Origin: JAADHY01 sp964428935
GTDB taxonomy: Bacteria > Planctomycetota > Planctomycetia > Planctomycetales > Planctomycetaceae
DNA length: 13,199 nt
Assembly (NCBI GenBank): GCA_964428935.1
Contig: CAYSAG010000133.1
Location: 1 to 13,199 of the forward strand
Direction: 5' to 3'
The translations under genes and the position numbers were made by a program. This document shows positions 1 to 7,900 of this stretch, one piece after another. Position 1 is the first letter of the stretch; every line of letters starts with the position of its first letter. The notes beneath the pieces are model-generated. The model worked only from the letters and a program-made list of their open reading frames with translations, searched no databases and was not told the DNA's origin.

Positions 1-123
1 GACCAGAATCTCGACCCCCTCTGGAGCCGTCGGGTAGGCACTGGCCAACGCTCCCGCCAACGCCTTCGCCGACTCCAGCACCGTGTTCATTTTCCAGTTG
101 CCAGCAATGAGCAGTTGCCTCAT
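1..123 (-). CDS. tpiA: Triosephosphate isomerase, N-terminal fragment (cut by the window edge)
   Basis: Triosephosphate isomerase interconverts dihydroxyacetone phosphate and glyceraldehyde 3-phosphate in glycolysis, in the cytoplasm. The 41 visible codons begin MRQLLIAGNWKMNT and continue into an Ala-rich helix. The AGNWKMN motif, with the Asn and Lys that contact substrate phosphate, is diagnostic of the family's first strand and loop. The rest of the roughly 250-residue barrel lies beyond base 1. The ATG at 121-123 is preceded on the minus strand by GAGGA at 130-134 with a 6-base spacer, which fixes the start. The gene lies downstream of pheA on the same strand but 347 bases away, so co-transcription is possible and not shown. 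Identity is near certain despite the short fragment. Confidence 0.93.
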   Translation of the reverse strand, partial: MRQLLIAGNWKMNTVLESAKALAGALASAYPTAPEGVEILV

Positions 124-470
124 CGTTCGTCCTCTTTTCCTCTGTTTCCCGACTGCTCCACGCCCTCCGTGGGCACGGCGTCTTTCCCTCTGACTACACG
201 ACTTCCAACTACGTGAAACCTCTCAGCCAGCGTCGCAGAAAAGTGGACCGTCCTGCCAGTTGAGCTGCGAGGCAACTCACAGCAGTCCTCCGAACTTGCG
301 ACAAACGCCGCAGGCACTGGCCTTCGAAACCGCGTTCCCATTGCGGTCTGCCGCGTCTGGCAAGTCGTTGCCCGCAGTCTGTCGGCGGACAGGCAAGCGG
401 CGCGGCCGCCCTTGGCAGCCACGCCAGTCGGCACCCGGCTCCCTCCGAGCCTTCCCCCTGTAACGCCGTC
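124..470. other. Non-coding gap between pheA and tpiA
   Basis: These 347 bases lie between the pheA stop and the tpiA start, both on the minus strand. I see no convincing gene; the open frames are short, Arg/Ser/Pro-rich and without a recognisable motif. The only structures noted are a small perfect hairpin at 379-392 (CTGTC/GACAG arms, 4-base loop) and a short GC-rich palindrome near 400-410. Neither is followed by a T-run on the minus strand, so no clear pheA terminator is visible. A tpiA promoter probably lies here, but no recognisable -35/-10 pair stands out. Confidence 0.5.
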
Positions 471-1622
471 TCACTCGACCGGCTCGCTTTGCGGGTAAGA
501 GCCGAGCACGTTCAAACGGATCGTTTTCTTCTCGAGGGCCTCCAACATGCGCTTGATTCGGCGCTCCTTGACGTGTCCCTCGAAGTCGATGAAAAACACG
601 TAACCCACTTCCGGACCGCGCAGCGGGAACGACTCAATCCACGTCATGTTCACGTTGTGTTTCTTGAAGGCCACCAGAGCGTCGGCCAACGCTCCCGGCT
701 GGTGCGGGACTTGCATCAACAGGGACGTCCGGTCCTTGCCCGACGGCTCGAACTCGTCTTCGCCGATGATCGCGAACCGCGTAATGTTGTTCGCGTTGTC
801 TTGAATGTCTTCGGCAATGATTTGCAGATCGTATTCGATGGCGGCCTGCCGACTGGCCACTGCCGCCGCCCCGGGCTTGTCGCGAGCCAGCTGAGCCGCG
901 GTCGACGTGCTAATGACCTCGATCAACTGAGCCTGCGGCATGTTCCGCGTGAGCCATTCACGACACTGAGACAGCGCCTGCGGCTTGCTGTAAATCTCCG
1001 TAATTTCGCTGCGTGGACAGCGGGCCAGCAAGTTGTGCCGGATTCGCATTTGCACCTCGCCGCAAATGCGGAGCGGCAGGCGAGTGAACATGTCCAGCGT
1101 GTCGACGATCCGACCGTCCGTGCTGTTTTCAATCGGTACGATCCCGTAGTCCGCGTGGCCGCGGTTGACTTCGTCGAAGACCGCCGCAATCGAGCTGACC
1201 GGAATGTAGTCGGCCCCCTCGCCAAACCGCTCCAGCGCAGCCAAATGCGTAAAACTGTACTCCGGCCCCAAGTACGCCACACGCTGCGTTTTCACCTGAC
1301 GTTTGGCAGCGCTGATGATGTTCCGAAAGACACCACGGACTGCTTCGGCCGGCAGCGGTCCCGGGTTTCGCTGCTCGAGCTGCTGCCAGAGCTCGTCGTC
1401 GCCTCGCGGGTCGTAGACGGCCCGCTTCGGGTCGTCGGCGCTTTGGAGCAGCTGCGTCGTGGCCGCCGCTCGCAAGTTGATCAGCTTCAGAATTTGCCGG
1501 TCCAGCTTGTCGATTTCCTTACGCAAAGCTGCCGGCGTAGCTTTCTTGCGAGCCGACGAGTTGCTCCCGCCCCTCGCTTTCTTACCGCTCGCCTTCTTGT
1601 CCGTACCGGTTCTTGTGACCAC
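471..1622 (-). CDS. pheA: Chorismate mutase-like / prephenate dehydratase with ACT domain (P-protein)
   Basis: The enzyme converts prephenate to phenylpyruvate in phenylalanine synthesis; the fused N-terminal domain resembles AroQ chorismate mutase. With the GTG at 1620-1622 as start it is 383 residues. A Lys/Ser-rich tail (1-28) is followed by the mutase-like domain (about 29-110), the dehydratase domain (about 114-290: RVAYLGPEYSFTH at its start, the VPIENS motif, and NNITRF with the catalytic Thr at about 281) and an ACT domain (about 298-380). In the ACT domain the usual Phe-binding motifs read PGALADAL and ESFPLR instead of GALV and ESRP. By-eye alignment with the E. coli mutase suggests most mutase active-site residues are lost. 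The start is uncertain. The frame is open back to an ATG at 1874, with another ATG at 1760, but that extension looks non-conserved and neither ATG has a good ribosome-binding site. Confidence 0.88.
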   Translation of the reverse strand: MVTRTGTDKKASGKKARGGSNSSARKKATPAALRKEIDKLDRQILKLINLRAAATTQLLQSADDPKRAVYDPRGDDELWQQLEQRNPGPLPAEAVRGVFRNIISAAKRQVKTQRVAYLGPEYSFTHLAALERFGEGADYIPVSSIAAVFDEVNRGHADYGIVPIENSTDGRIVDTLDMFTRLPLRICGEVQMRIRHNLLARCPRSEITEIYSKPQALSQCREWLTRNMPQAQLIEVISTSTAAQLARDKPGAAAVASRQAAIEYDLQIIAEDIQDNANNITRFAIIGEDEFEPSGKDRTSLLMQVPHQPGALADALVAFKKHNVNMTWIESFPLRGPEVGYVFFIDFEGHVKERRIKRMLEALEKKTIRLNVLGSYPQSEPVE

Positions 1623-2420
1623 GCGTCGAGGCCCCCAAGTTCGAACGAATTTCCAAGACTCGCCTTCAGTCGTCGCCGGCCCCGCCTCGGCGTCCACGCC
1701 CTGTGCCGGCCGGTCGACCGGACGTGCCGCTCCTGCCCCCGGGCCACGTGAGCTGAACATCGGGTGGTTGCCAGCCCGGAAAAAAACTCGCCAGCCCGTG
1801 CGGGCCAAGGCGACTTCCGCTGGGCGAGCTCGGACCGTCTCTCTCCGGTCCTCCCAATGGCCCGAGCACCGCAAAAGCCACTCCCTCCCGTGCGGCCCGT
1901 CCGGTCACTGGCTCCCAGCTGGAACAGCCCCGCGGCAGCTGGCCAACAGGTGCCCACGGACGGCCTCGTACACCCCGATCGCAGCCGAGGACTTGGCCAG
2001 CTGGACGCCCGGACCCAGCGATTCAGCCTCTCGACGTGACTCCCACTGCCGAATCGCCGAGCCGTCCGTCGTACCGTCCGTTCGTCGCACTGGGCAGACT
2101 GACCGACCCCGTGGCTCCTGCTTGACCCGACCCCCTGCCGGGCCGTGGAAGGGTTCGCTGTCTGACGTTCCGTCCCCGACGGATCGGGCTTGGCAGTCCG
2201 GATGCAGCGGCCAGGCAGCCGTTTCAGGCGGCCACCAGCCGTCCCGCCGATCCACGAAAAGCCCCCACGGCAGGCCGCCAAGAACCGCAAGTGCCTTTTG
2301 TAAGGTCAGCTTACTTCACTGTCAAGCAGCCGCGGAGTGAATTCGCGTGTTCCTGTTTGTTCATGGTCGCAGGGTCTGCCAAATTGACGCCGTTCGCCCA
2401 GTTCCAGAAACCCCGCTTGA

Positions 2421-2435
2421 CTGTCAACGTGACAG
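2421..2435. promoter_or_regulatory. Perfect inverted repeat upstream of dnaK (candidate operator)
   Basis: CTGTCAACGTGACAG has 6-base arms around a 3-base centre. It overlaps a second palindrome, TTGACTGTCAA, at 2417-2427. Such a site suits a dimeric repressor or activator. It lies about 325 bases upstream of the dnaK start and about 95 bases upstream of the sigma-54-like element, a distance typical of enhancer-binding-protein sites. No known regulator is recognised. Confidence 0.3.
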
Positions 2436-2527
2436 CCCTTTCGCCAATTCGCGTTCGAGCAAGTCATCCACAGTCCGTAACCCTTTGTACGTGAATGGCT
2501 TACAGGCCAAATGCTTTTCGAGTGCGG

Positions 2528-2543
2528 TTGGCATAGCCTTTGC
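2528..2543 (+). promoter_or_regulatory. Candidate sigma-54 (-24/-12) promoter upstream of dnaK
   Basis: The sequence TTGGCATAGCCTTTGC has the invariant GG and GC dinucleotides exactly 10 bases apart. It also matches the flanking consensus (YTGGCA in the -24 box, TTGC in the -12 box). It points toward dnaK, and transcription would start near 2555, giving a leader of about 200 bases. The match is good but a single site can arise by chance, and sigma-54 control of dnaK would be unusual. Confidence 0.3.
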
Positions 2544-2743
2544 GTGGTACGCCGCCGATCAGTTTCCGGCGCGCCGGACCTGGGTCCAGACTTCGGGTCT
2601 GTGGCGGTCCCCGGAACTCAGCGGGTAGGCCGGACTGAGCGGCGTGCCGGTGCCCCGCATTTCACCGAAGAAACGAACGAATCCTGGCGAGCGCCTTGGC
2701 TCAACGGAGGGCTGGGGAAGAGTTCGGTAACTCGAAACAGTTT

Positions 2744-2755
2744 GAGGAGAGAGGA
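2744..2755 (+). promoter_or_regulatory. Purine-rich ribosome-binding site of dnaK
   Basis: The segment GAGGAGAGAGGA offers two overlapping Shine-Dalgarno matches ending 3 bases before the ATG at 2759. It fixes that ATG over the in-frame ATG 63 bases upstream at 2696. Confidence 0.7.
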
Positions 2756-2758
2756 CGC

Positions 2759-4672
2759 ATGGCCGTCGAACGGGAAAAGATCATCGGAATCGATTTGGGA
2801 ACGACCAACTCGGTCGTCGCCGTGATGGAAGGCGGCGAGGCGAAGGTCATTCCGAACCAAGAAGGCAACCGGGTGACGCCGAGCGTGGTCGCGTTCACCG
2901 ATAAGGGGGAAATCCTGGTCGGCGAGCCGGCCAAGCGTCAGGCGATCACGAACCCGAAAAACACGATTTACTCAATCAAGCGGTTCATGGGCCGCCGGCA
3001 CAACGAGGTGGAGCAGGAAGAGAAAATGGTGCCGTACGAAGTCGTGGGCGGCCCGACGGACTACGTGAAGGTGCGGGTGCGAGACAAGGAGTACACCCCG
3101 CCTGAGATCTCGGCCATGATTCTGCGCAAGCTGAAGGAAGCGGCCGAGGCTTACTTGGGACACCGAGTCAACAAAGCGGTCATTACCGTCCCGGCGTACT
3201 TCAACGACGCCCAGCGTCAAGCCACGAAAGACGCCGGCCAAATTGCCGGTCTGGAGGTCGTCCGGATCATCAACGAGCCGACGGCTGCGGCATTGGCTTA
3301 CGGATTGGACAAGAAAAAGGACGAAAAGGTCGCCGTGTTCGACCTGGGCGGCGGAACGTTTGACATTTCCATTCTGGAGGTCGGCGAAGAGCTGATCGAG
3401 GTGCTCAGTACCAACGGCGACACGCACCTTGGCGGCGACGACTTCGACGAGGAGCTGATCAATTTCATCGCCGACAAGTTCCAGGCCGAGCACGGCATTG
3501 ACCTGCGAAAGGACGCCATGGCCCTGCAGCGTCTGCGCGAGGCGGCCGAGAAGGCGAAGAAGGAGCTTTCGTCTTCGCAGACGACAGACATCAACTTGCC
3601 GTTCATTACCGCAGACGCCAGCGGCGCCAAGCACCTGCAAATGACCATTACTCGTGCCGAGTTCGAGCGGCTGATTGACCATTTGGTGGAGCGGTGTCGC
3701 GAGCCGGTCATGAACGCGCTGCGTGACGCCAAGCTGCAGCCCAGCGACATCGACGAAGTCATCCTGGTCGGCGGCTCGACGCGGGTGCCCAAGGTCCAAG
3801 AGTTTGTCCGCAAACTGTTCGGCAAGGAGCCGCACAAGGGAGTCAACCCGGACGAGGTGGTCGCCATTGGCGCCGCCATTCAGGGTGGAATCATTGCCGG
3901 CGAAGTGAAAGACGTGGTCCTGATGGACGTCACGCCGCTGTCGCTGGGCATCGAAACCGAGGGCGGCGTCATGACAGTCCTCATTCCGCGGAACACCACC
4001 ATTCCGACGACGAAGAAAGAAATCTTCACGACGGCCGCGGACAACCAGACGGCTGTCACGGTCCGAGTGTTCCAGGGCGAGCGGCCAATGGCCGCGGACA
4101 ACCGGCTGCTCGGGCAGTTCAACTTGGAGGGCATTCCGCCCGCACCGCGCGGCGTGCCCAAGATCGAAGTCACGTTCGACATCGACGTCAACGGCATTCT
4201 GAACGTCTCGGCCAAGGACCTCGCCACCGGCAAGGCTCAGTCGATTCGCATTGAGCAGTCGAGCGGCTTGAGCGAGGAAGAAATCGAACGGATGCGGAAA
4301 GAGGCCGAGATGTACGCCGAGCAGGACCGGAAGCGGCGCGAGCTGGCCGAGGCGAAGAACCGGGCGTCGAGCCTCGTCTACGAAACGGAAAAGCTGCTGA
4401 AGGAGCACGGCGACAAACTGGACTCGGCGTCGAAGTCGGCCATTGAAGCGTCCATCAAGAAGGTCAACGAGGCTGTCGGCACGGACGACATCGAGAAAAT
4501 CAAAAGTGCCACCGAAGAGCTCACACAGGCCGCCCACGCCCTGTCGAAGCACATGTACGAGGCGGCGGCCAGTAGCGCCGCGGCGGGCTCTGGCGGCGAC
4601 GGCCAGTCCCGAAACACGACGTCCAGCTCGGACGGCGAAGTCATCGACGCCGAGTTCGAGAAGAAGGAGTGA
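2759..4672 (+). CDS. dnaK: Molecular chaperone DnaK (Hsp70)
   Basis: DnaK is the cytoplasmic ATP-dependent Hsp70 that folds and protects client proteins with its cochaperones DnaJ and GrpE. The 637-residue product is full length. The ATPase domain (about 1-385) has the phosphate-1 loop IGIDLGTTNS (9-18), the catalytic-lysine motif IKRFMGRR (Lys74), PAYFNDAQRQAT (145-156), the phosphate-2 loop FDLGGGTFD (194-202) and the adenosine motif ILVGGSTRVP (335-344). The linker VVLMDVTPLSLG follows at 386-397, then the substrate-binding domain, a charged helical lid, and a Ser/Gly-rich tail ending in VIDAEFEKKE. The insert in the first ATPase lobe, about residues 80-105, is of the Gram-negative type. 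The start has a strong Shine-Dalgarno; an upstream in-frame ATG would add 21 unrelated residues. No grpE or dnaJ is adjacent, and the gene ends at its own terminator, so it is probably monocistronic. Confidence 0.98.
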   Translation: MAVEREKIIGIDLGTTNSVVAVMEGGEAKVIPNQEGNRVTPSVVAFTDKGEILVGEPAKRQAITNPKNTIYSIKRFMGRRHNEVEQEEKMVPYEVVGGPTDYVKVRVRDKEYTPPEISAMILRKLKEAAEAYLGHRVNKAVITVPAYFNDAQRQATKDAGQIAGLEVVRIINEPTAAALAYGLDKKKDEKVAVFDLGGGTFDISILEVGEELIEVLSTNGDTHLGGDDFDEELINFIADKFQAEHGIDLRKDAMALQRLREAAEKAKKELSSSQTTDINLPFITADASGAKHLQMTITRAEFERLIDHLVERCREPVMNALRDAKLQPSDIDEVILVGGSTRVPKVQEFVRKLFGKEPHKGVNPDEVVAIGAAIQGGIIAGEVKDVVLMDVTPLSLGIETEGGVMTVLIPRNTTIPTTKKEIFTTAADNQTAVTVRVFQGERPMAADNRLLGQFNLEGIPPAPRGVPKIEVTFDIDVNGILNVSAKDLATGKAQSIRIEQSSGLSEEEIERMRKEAEMYAEQDRKRRELAEAKNRASSLVYETEKLLKEHGDKLDSASKSAIEASIKKVNEAVGTDDIEKIKSATEELTQAAHALSKHMYEAAASSAAAGSGGDGQSRNTTSSSDGEVIDAEFEKKE

Positions 4673-4771
4673 GCCGGCAGAGCCACGAGCGTGGTGGCCG
4701 GCTTGCACGGTGGGCCGTGCCGTCGACCGTCGTCAACGGCTGAGACAACCGGGTTTGGCCGTTCAACGGCC
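4673..4771 (+). repeat. Cluster of three hairpins directly after dnaK
   Basis: Immediately after the dnaK stop come three inverted repeats. The first is a nested structure at 4673-4702 (GCCGGC outer arms around CCACG/CGTGG). The second is a perfect hairpin at 4705-4720 (GCACGG/CCGTGC). The third is a 7-base-arm palindrome at 4757-4771 (GGCCGTT/AACGGCC). None has a T-run. They could block 3' exonucleases and stabilise the dnaK message, or assist the terminator further on. Confidence 0.5.
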
Positions 4772-4808
4772 GATGCCTCCCCCTCCCGCCAGACCAGTCC
4801 AAGGCGCG

Positions 4809-4848
4809 CGGCGCCCGGGCGCTTCGGCGTCCGGGCGCCGTCGTTTTT
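4809..4848 (+). terminator. Strong intrinsic terminator of dnaK with UUCG tetraloop
   Basis: The arms CGGCGCCCGG and CCGGGCGCCG pair perfectly. Inside, GCGC and GCGT add four more pairs (one G-U) around a TTCG tetraloop, giving a 14-bp stem at 4809-4840. The sequence continues TCGTTTTT, with the T-run at 4844-4848, on the plus strand. Read on the minus strand the hairpin has no T-run, so it serves dnaK and not the converging glycosidase gene. Confidence 0.9.
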
Positions 4849-4939
4849 CCGGGAGCCATTCGGGAAGGGGGCCGCCAGGAGCGGCTTCTCGGCAGCAAGA
4901 GCCGTCCACCTGCGGCCCGCCGAGGCGGCGCCCGCCGTC

Positions 4940-7900
4940 TCAGTCCAGACGCCGCACCAACCGAAACGGCTCGAACAGCCCGTAGTCCAACGTGTGGTAC
5001 TCGGCTCCCGGTGGCGGCCCCGTTTCGGGACCTCGCTGAAACATGTTCGGCCAGGCGGCTCCACGCACGGGGCCGGCGTGGTGAGGTCCCAAGGTGTTCC
5101 GCAACGTGCCAACCACGACGACCGACACCGTGTTGCGTCCCGGCCGAAGCCAACGCGTGACGTCGCACTCGTAAGGCCGCCACCCGACGTAGCCGGCCAA
5201 ATGCCCGTTGACCGTCACCTTGGCCACGCTGCCGAGCCAGCTGTTCCACTGGACCACGTAGCGTCCCAAGGGCTGGTCAATGTCGAACGTTTGCGTGTAG
5301 GCCACTGGCCCTCCGTAGAACGGGCACCCTTGTCGGTTCCAGCCGACGCTCTTCACGCTCAGGCCGCTGCCGTCGACCAGGTACTGAGCCACGCGGTCGT
5401 GCCCGCGCCGCAGTTCGCTGGAAACCTCTTTGACCTGAACGCCTTCAACCGGAGCGACCTTTCCGGTGCGCGCGTCCTCGGCGAGGAACCGGACTTCGCT
5501 CAGCCCGACGAACGCGTTGTCCGGCTGACTGCGCTTCGTGGGAAACCGAACTCCGTTGTGGTTCGACCGAATGTCGAATCGAACGTAGCGAACACCGTCG
5601 GCTTGGACCGAAATTGTTTGACCGAATTCCATTTCGTCGCCGCGCGCTCGCCACAGCCGGTGCTGACCCAGGTCGACGTCGAACGCGTCGGGCCGGTCCG
5701 GCCGAGCGGCGCGAATTTCCACGTCTCGAACTCCACGGCCCGTCCGGTCCACCTCGTTGTAGTTCCACACTCGAATGGCCCGCAGCCGACAAGGTCGACC
5801 CAAGTCAAAGACGACGTACGGTCGGCCGTCGTTGCCGGAAGCCGCCTTGGCGTCGTGTCGGTAGCCAATGCCGGTGGTCAGCCACATGGTCCCTTCCGGT
5901 TCGGTTCCGTGAGCCTGGTCCTTCTTGATTTGGAGCGGCCGAGGTGGAACGAGGACGAAGCCCGAGTCGGTCGGCTCCAGCGCGAAGTCGCCCAACACGT
6001 ACACCGGCTCCAGCTCGTGGAACACGGTCATTGGCGAGGCCGACAGCGTGCAGACGTTCTCGCCCACGCGTACCGCCTTGGAAATGTCGAACTTGCCGAA
6101 GTCGCGGTCCAGCCACCACTGCCCGGGAAGAGGTTTCACGGGCTGGCCGTTGCAGGTCACGGTGTACAGGTCCGGCCGCTCGACGACCAAGTACAAACGA
6201 CTCGGCACGCGGCCGCGAATGACGAACCGGTAGCTGGCCGTGAAACCGCTGTCGGGTGGAAACGTTTTCCGCAAAAGCTCGTCGCGGAACTGCACTGCCC
6301 GCTCCCACGGGTTCCCGTCCAGTCCGTGCTTCTGGAAGACGAACCGAGCGGCCTGGAAAAAGTAAACGTTTCGTCGCGTTTGGCCGCCGGCCGAGACGTC
6401 CACGTAGTCCAGCGTCAGCACGTTCGGCTCGAGACGTCGAATCTGCAGCGGTCCGGCCGGTGCGACCATTTCCGCTGGCCGCTCGACGGCGCGACGCGGT
6501 CGTTTCTCCTCAGAAACCCTTGCGGAGGGAACTCCCTTCTTGAAGAACAGCAGCAGGCTGCCGCACGGCGGCAACTCAAAGTCCACTCGCACCCGCTGAC
6601 CGACGACCGAGTGTCGACGCGGACCGATTTGTCCGGTCTCCAAGTCCCACTGTTCGACGTCCGCAGCCGGCGCCGTGACCGTTCCGCGGCTTGGCTGGTC
6701 CAGGCTCGTGTTGACCAACAGCACGAACTGCCCGTCCTGCAAGCGACGTCGCTGGTGGTACAAAATGCCTCGGTCGCCGTCGGCACGCCGAATGGAGAAG
6801 CCGTCGAAGGAGCGCCGAGCCAGCTCGCGGACCAGCTCCTCTGGTTTGAAGCGTCGGAAGTGGCCCGGCCGGTCCAGTTCTTTCCCCTTGTCGGAGGAGC
6901 GGCCGTCCACGCGAGCCGGCGGCGGACTGCAGCTCCACAACTGCCCGTGCTCGACAAATTCGCTCAGCAAACGCAGCGTCGGCGAATTCAGGTTCTCGAC
7001 GTCCTCGGGCAGGACCACCAAGTCGTACGCCCGCTGGCCGACGACCAGTCGCGGTCCCTCCACGCGGCCAAACCGCTCCAGCAGGTACTCCGAACCAATG
7101 TCGAACTCGACCTGGTTCTGGGCCAGTTGCGTGACGAGTCGCTGAAACCGCTCGCCGATTTGGTTCATTCGTGGTGTAGACTGGTACATCCACGCCGTGG
7201 TCGTAGGCTCCAGGACCAAGACTCGGTTCACCTGCTCGCCGGACGACAGCACCAGGCACAACCGGGTCAGGTACTGAGCGACCAGGTGGTAGGCTTCCCA
7301 CCACGGTTCGTGGTAGGAAAACGACTGAGGGTGGTCGCGTTTCCGGGCACCGCAAATCGTCACAAAGGACAGGTGCTCGTCAATGGTGTTGACTCCGAGG
7401 ACGGCGACCCAGTCACCGATTCGCTTCATGTCTTCGAACCGAAGGTCCCAGCCGCCGGCTCCGTACGTTTCGCACAGTGTGCGACGACGTCCCAGCTGGT
7501 TGGCCACGCTGGCCAGCTCGAGCACGGCTCGCACGTTTCCGAACTGGGCGTGCACGTCCTCTCGGTACTGGTTCATCAGAATGTCAATGGCCGGACGCTG
7601 GTGCCAGGCGTACAAGGCCAGCATGTCTCCGCCGAAGTTGGCGGCCGGCCAAGCGTGTTCCCAGTAGTGCCCGGTCAGCTCCAGTCCCAACCGCTCGCAC
7701 CACTGGTGGTACGGACGCGACCAGTGCTCAATGAACTGCTCCAGCAACAGTTGGTAGTAGTCGTGCCGCACCTTTTTCCAGTCGCCGACCTGCAGGACCA
7801 GACACGGCAGGTGGTCGAGCAGGCTGTAGCCCCAGCGCTGAGCGAACACCTGCGGCAGCCGGTCGGACCAGTGGAAGCCGCCGGCGGGAGCCAGGTGCGG

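Larger units (their letters stand above)
1623..2758. other. Non-coding divergent region between pheA and dnaK
   Basis: This is about 1.1 kb between two divergently transcribed genes. The left part (to about 2290) is GC-rich with several overlapping open frames on both strands. Their products are Arg/Pro/Gly/Ser-rich, lack recognisable domains, and look like chance frames. From about 2290 the composition becomes more AT-rich, as expected of a control region. That part contains the palindrome at 2421-2435, the sigma-54-like site at 2528-2543 and hairpins near 2587-2601 and 2617-2639. A short inverted repeat (GTAAG/CTTAC) lies at 2300-2314. No CIRCE element (TTAGCACTC-N9-GAGTGCTAA) was seen. A small RNA here cannot be excluded by eye. 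Confidence 0.5.

Noticed and set aside
489..1751. A 420-codon plus-strand frame opposite pheA
   Set aside because: Antisense shadow of PheA; Arg/Val/Leu-rich with no recognisable domain.
1459..2340. Overlapping frames of about 270-290 codons on both strands between pheA and dnaK
   Set aside because: Low-complexity Arg/Pro/Ser/Gly products, no motif, no good ribosome-binding site, and mutually overlapping.
2290..2758. CIRCE (HrcA) operator searched for upstream of dnaK
   Set aside because: No TTAGCACTC...GAGTGCTAA pair or near match was seen; the palindrome found has a different sequence and spacing.
2972..4708. A 578-codon open frame antisense to dnaK
   Set aside because: Long antisense frames opposite Hsp70 genes are a known codon-usage effect. 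No family motif is visible and DnaK is unmistakable on the other strand.
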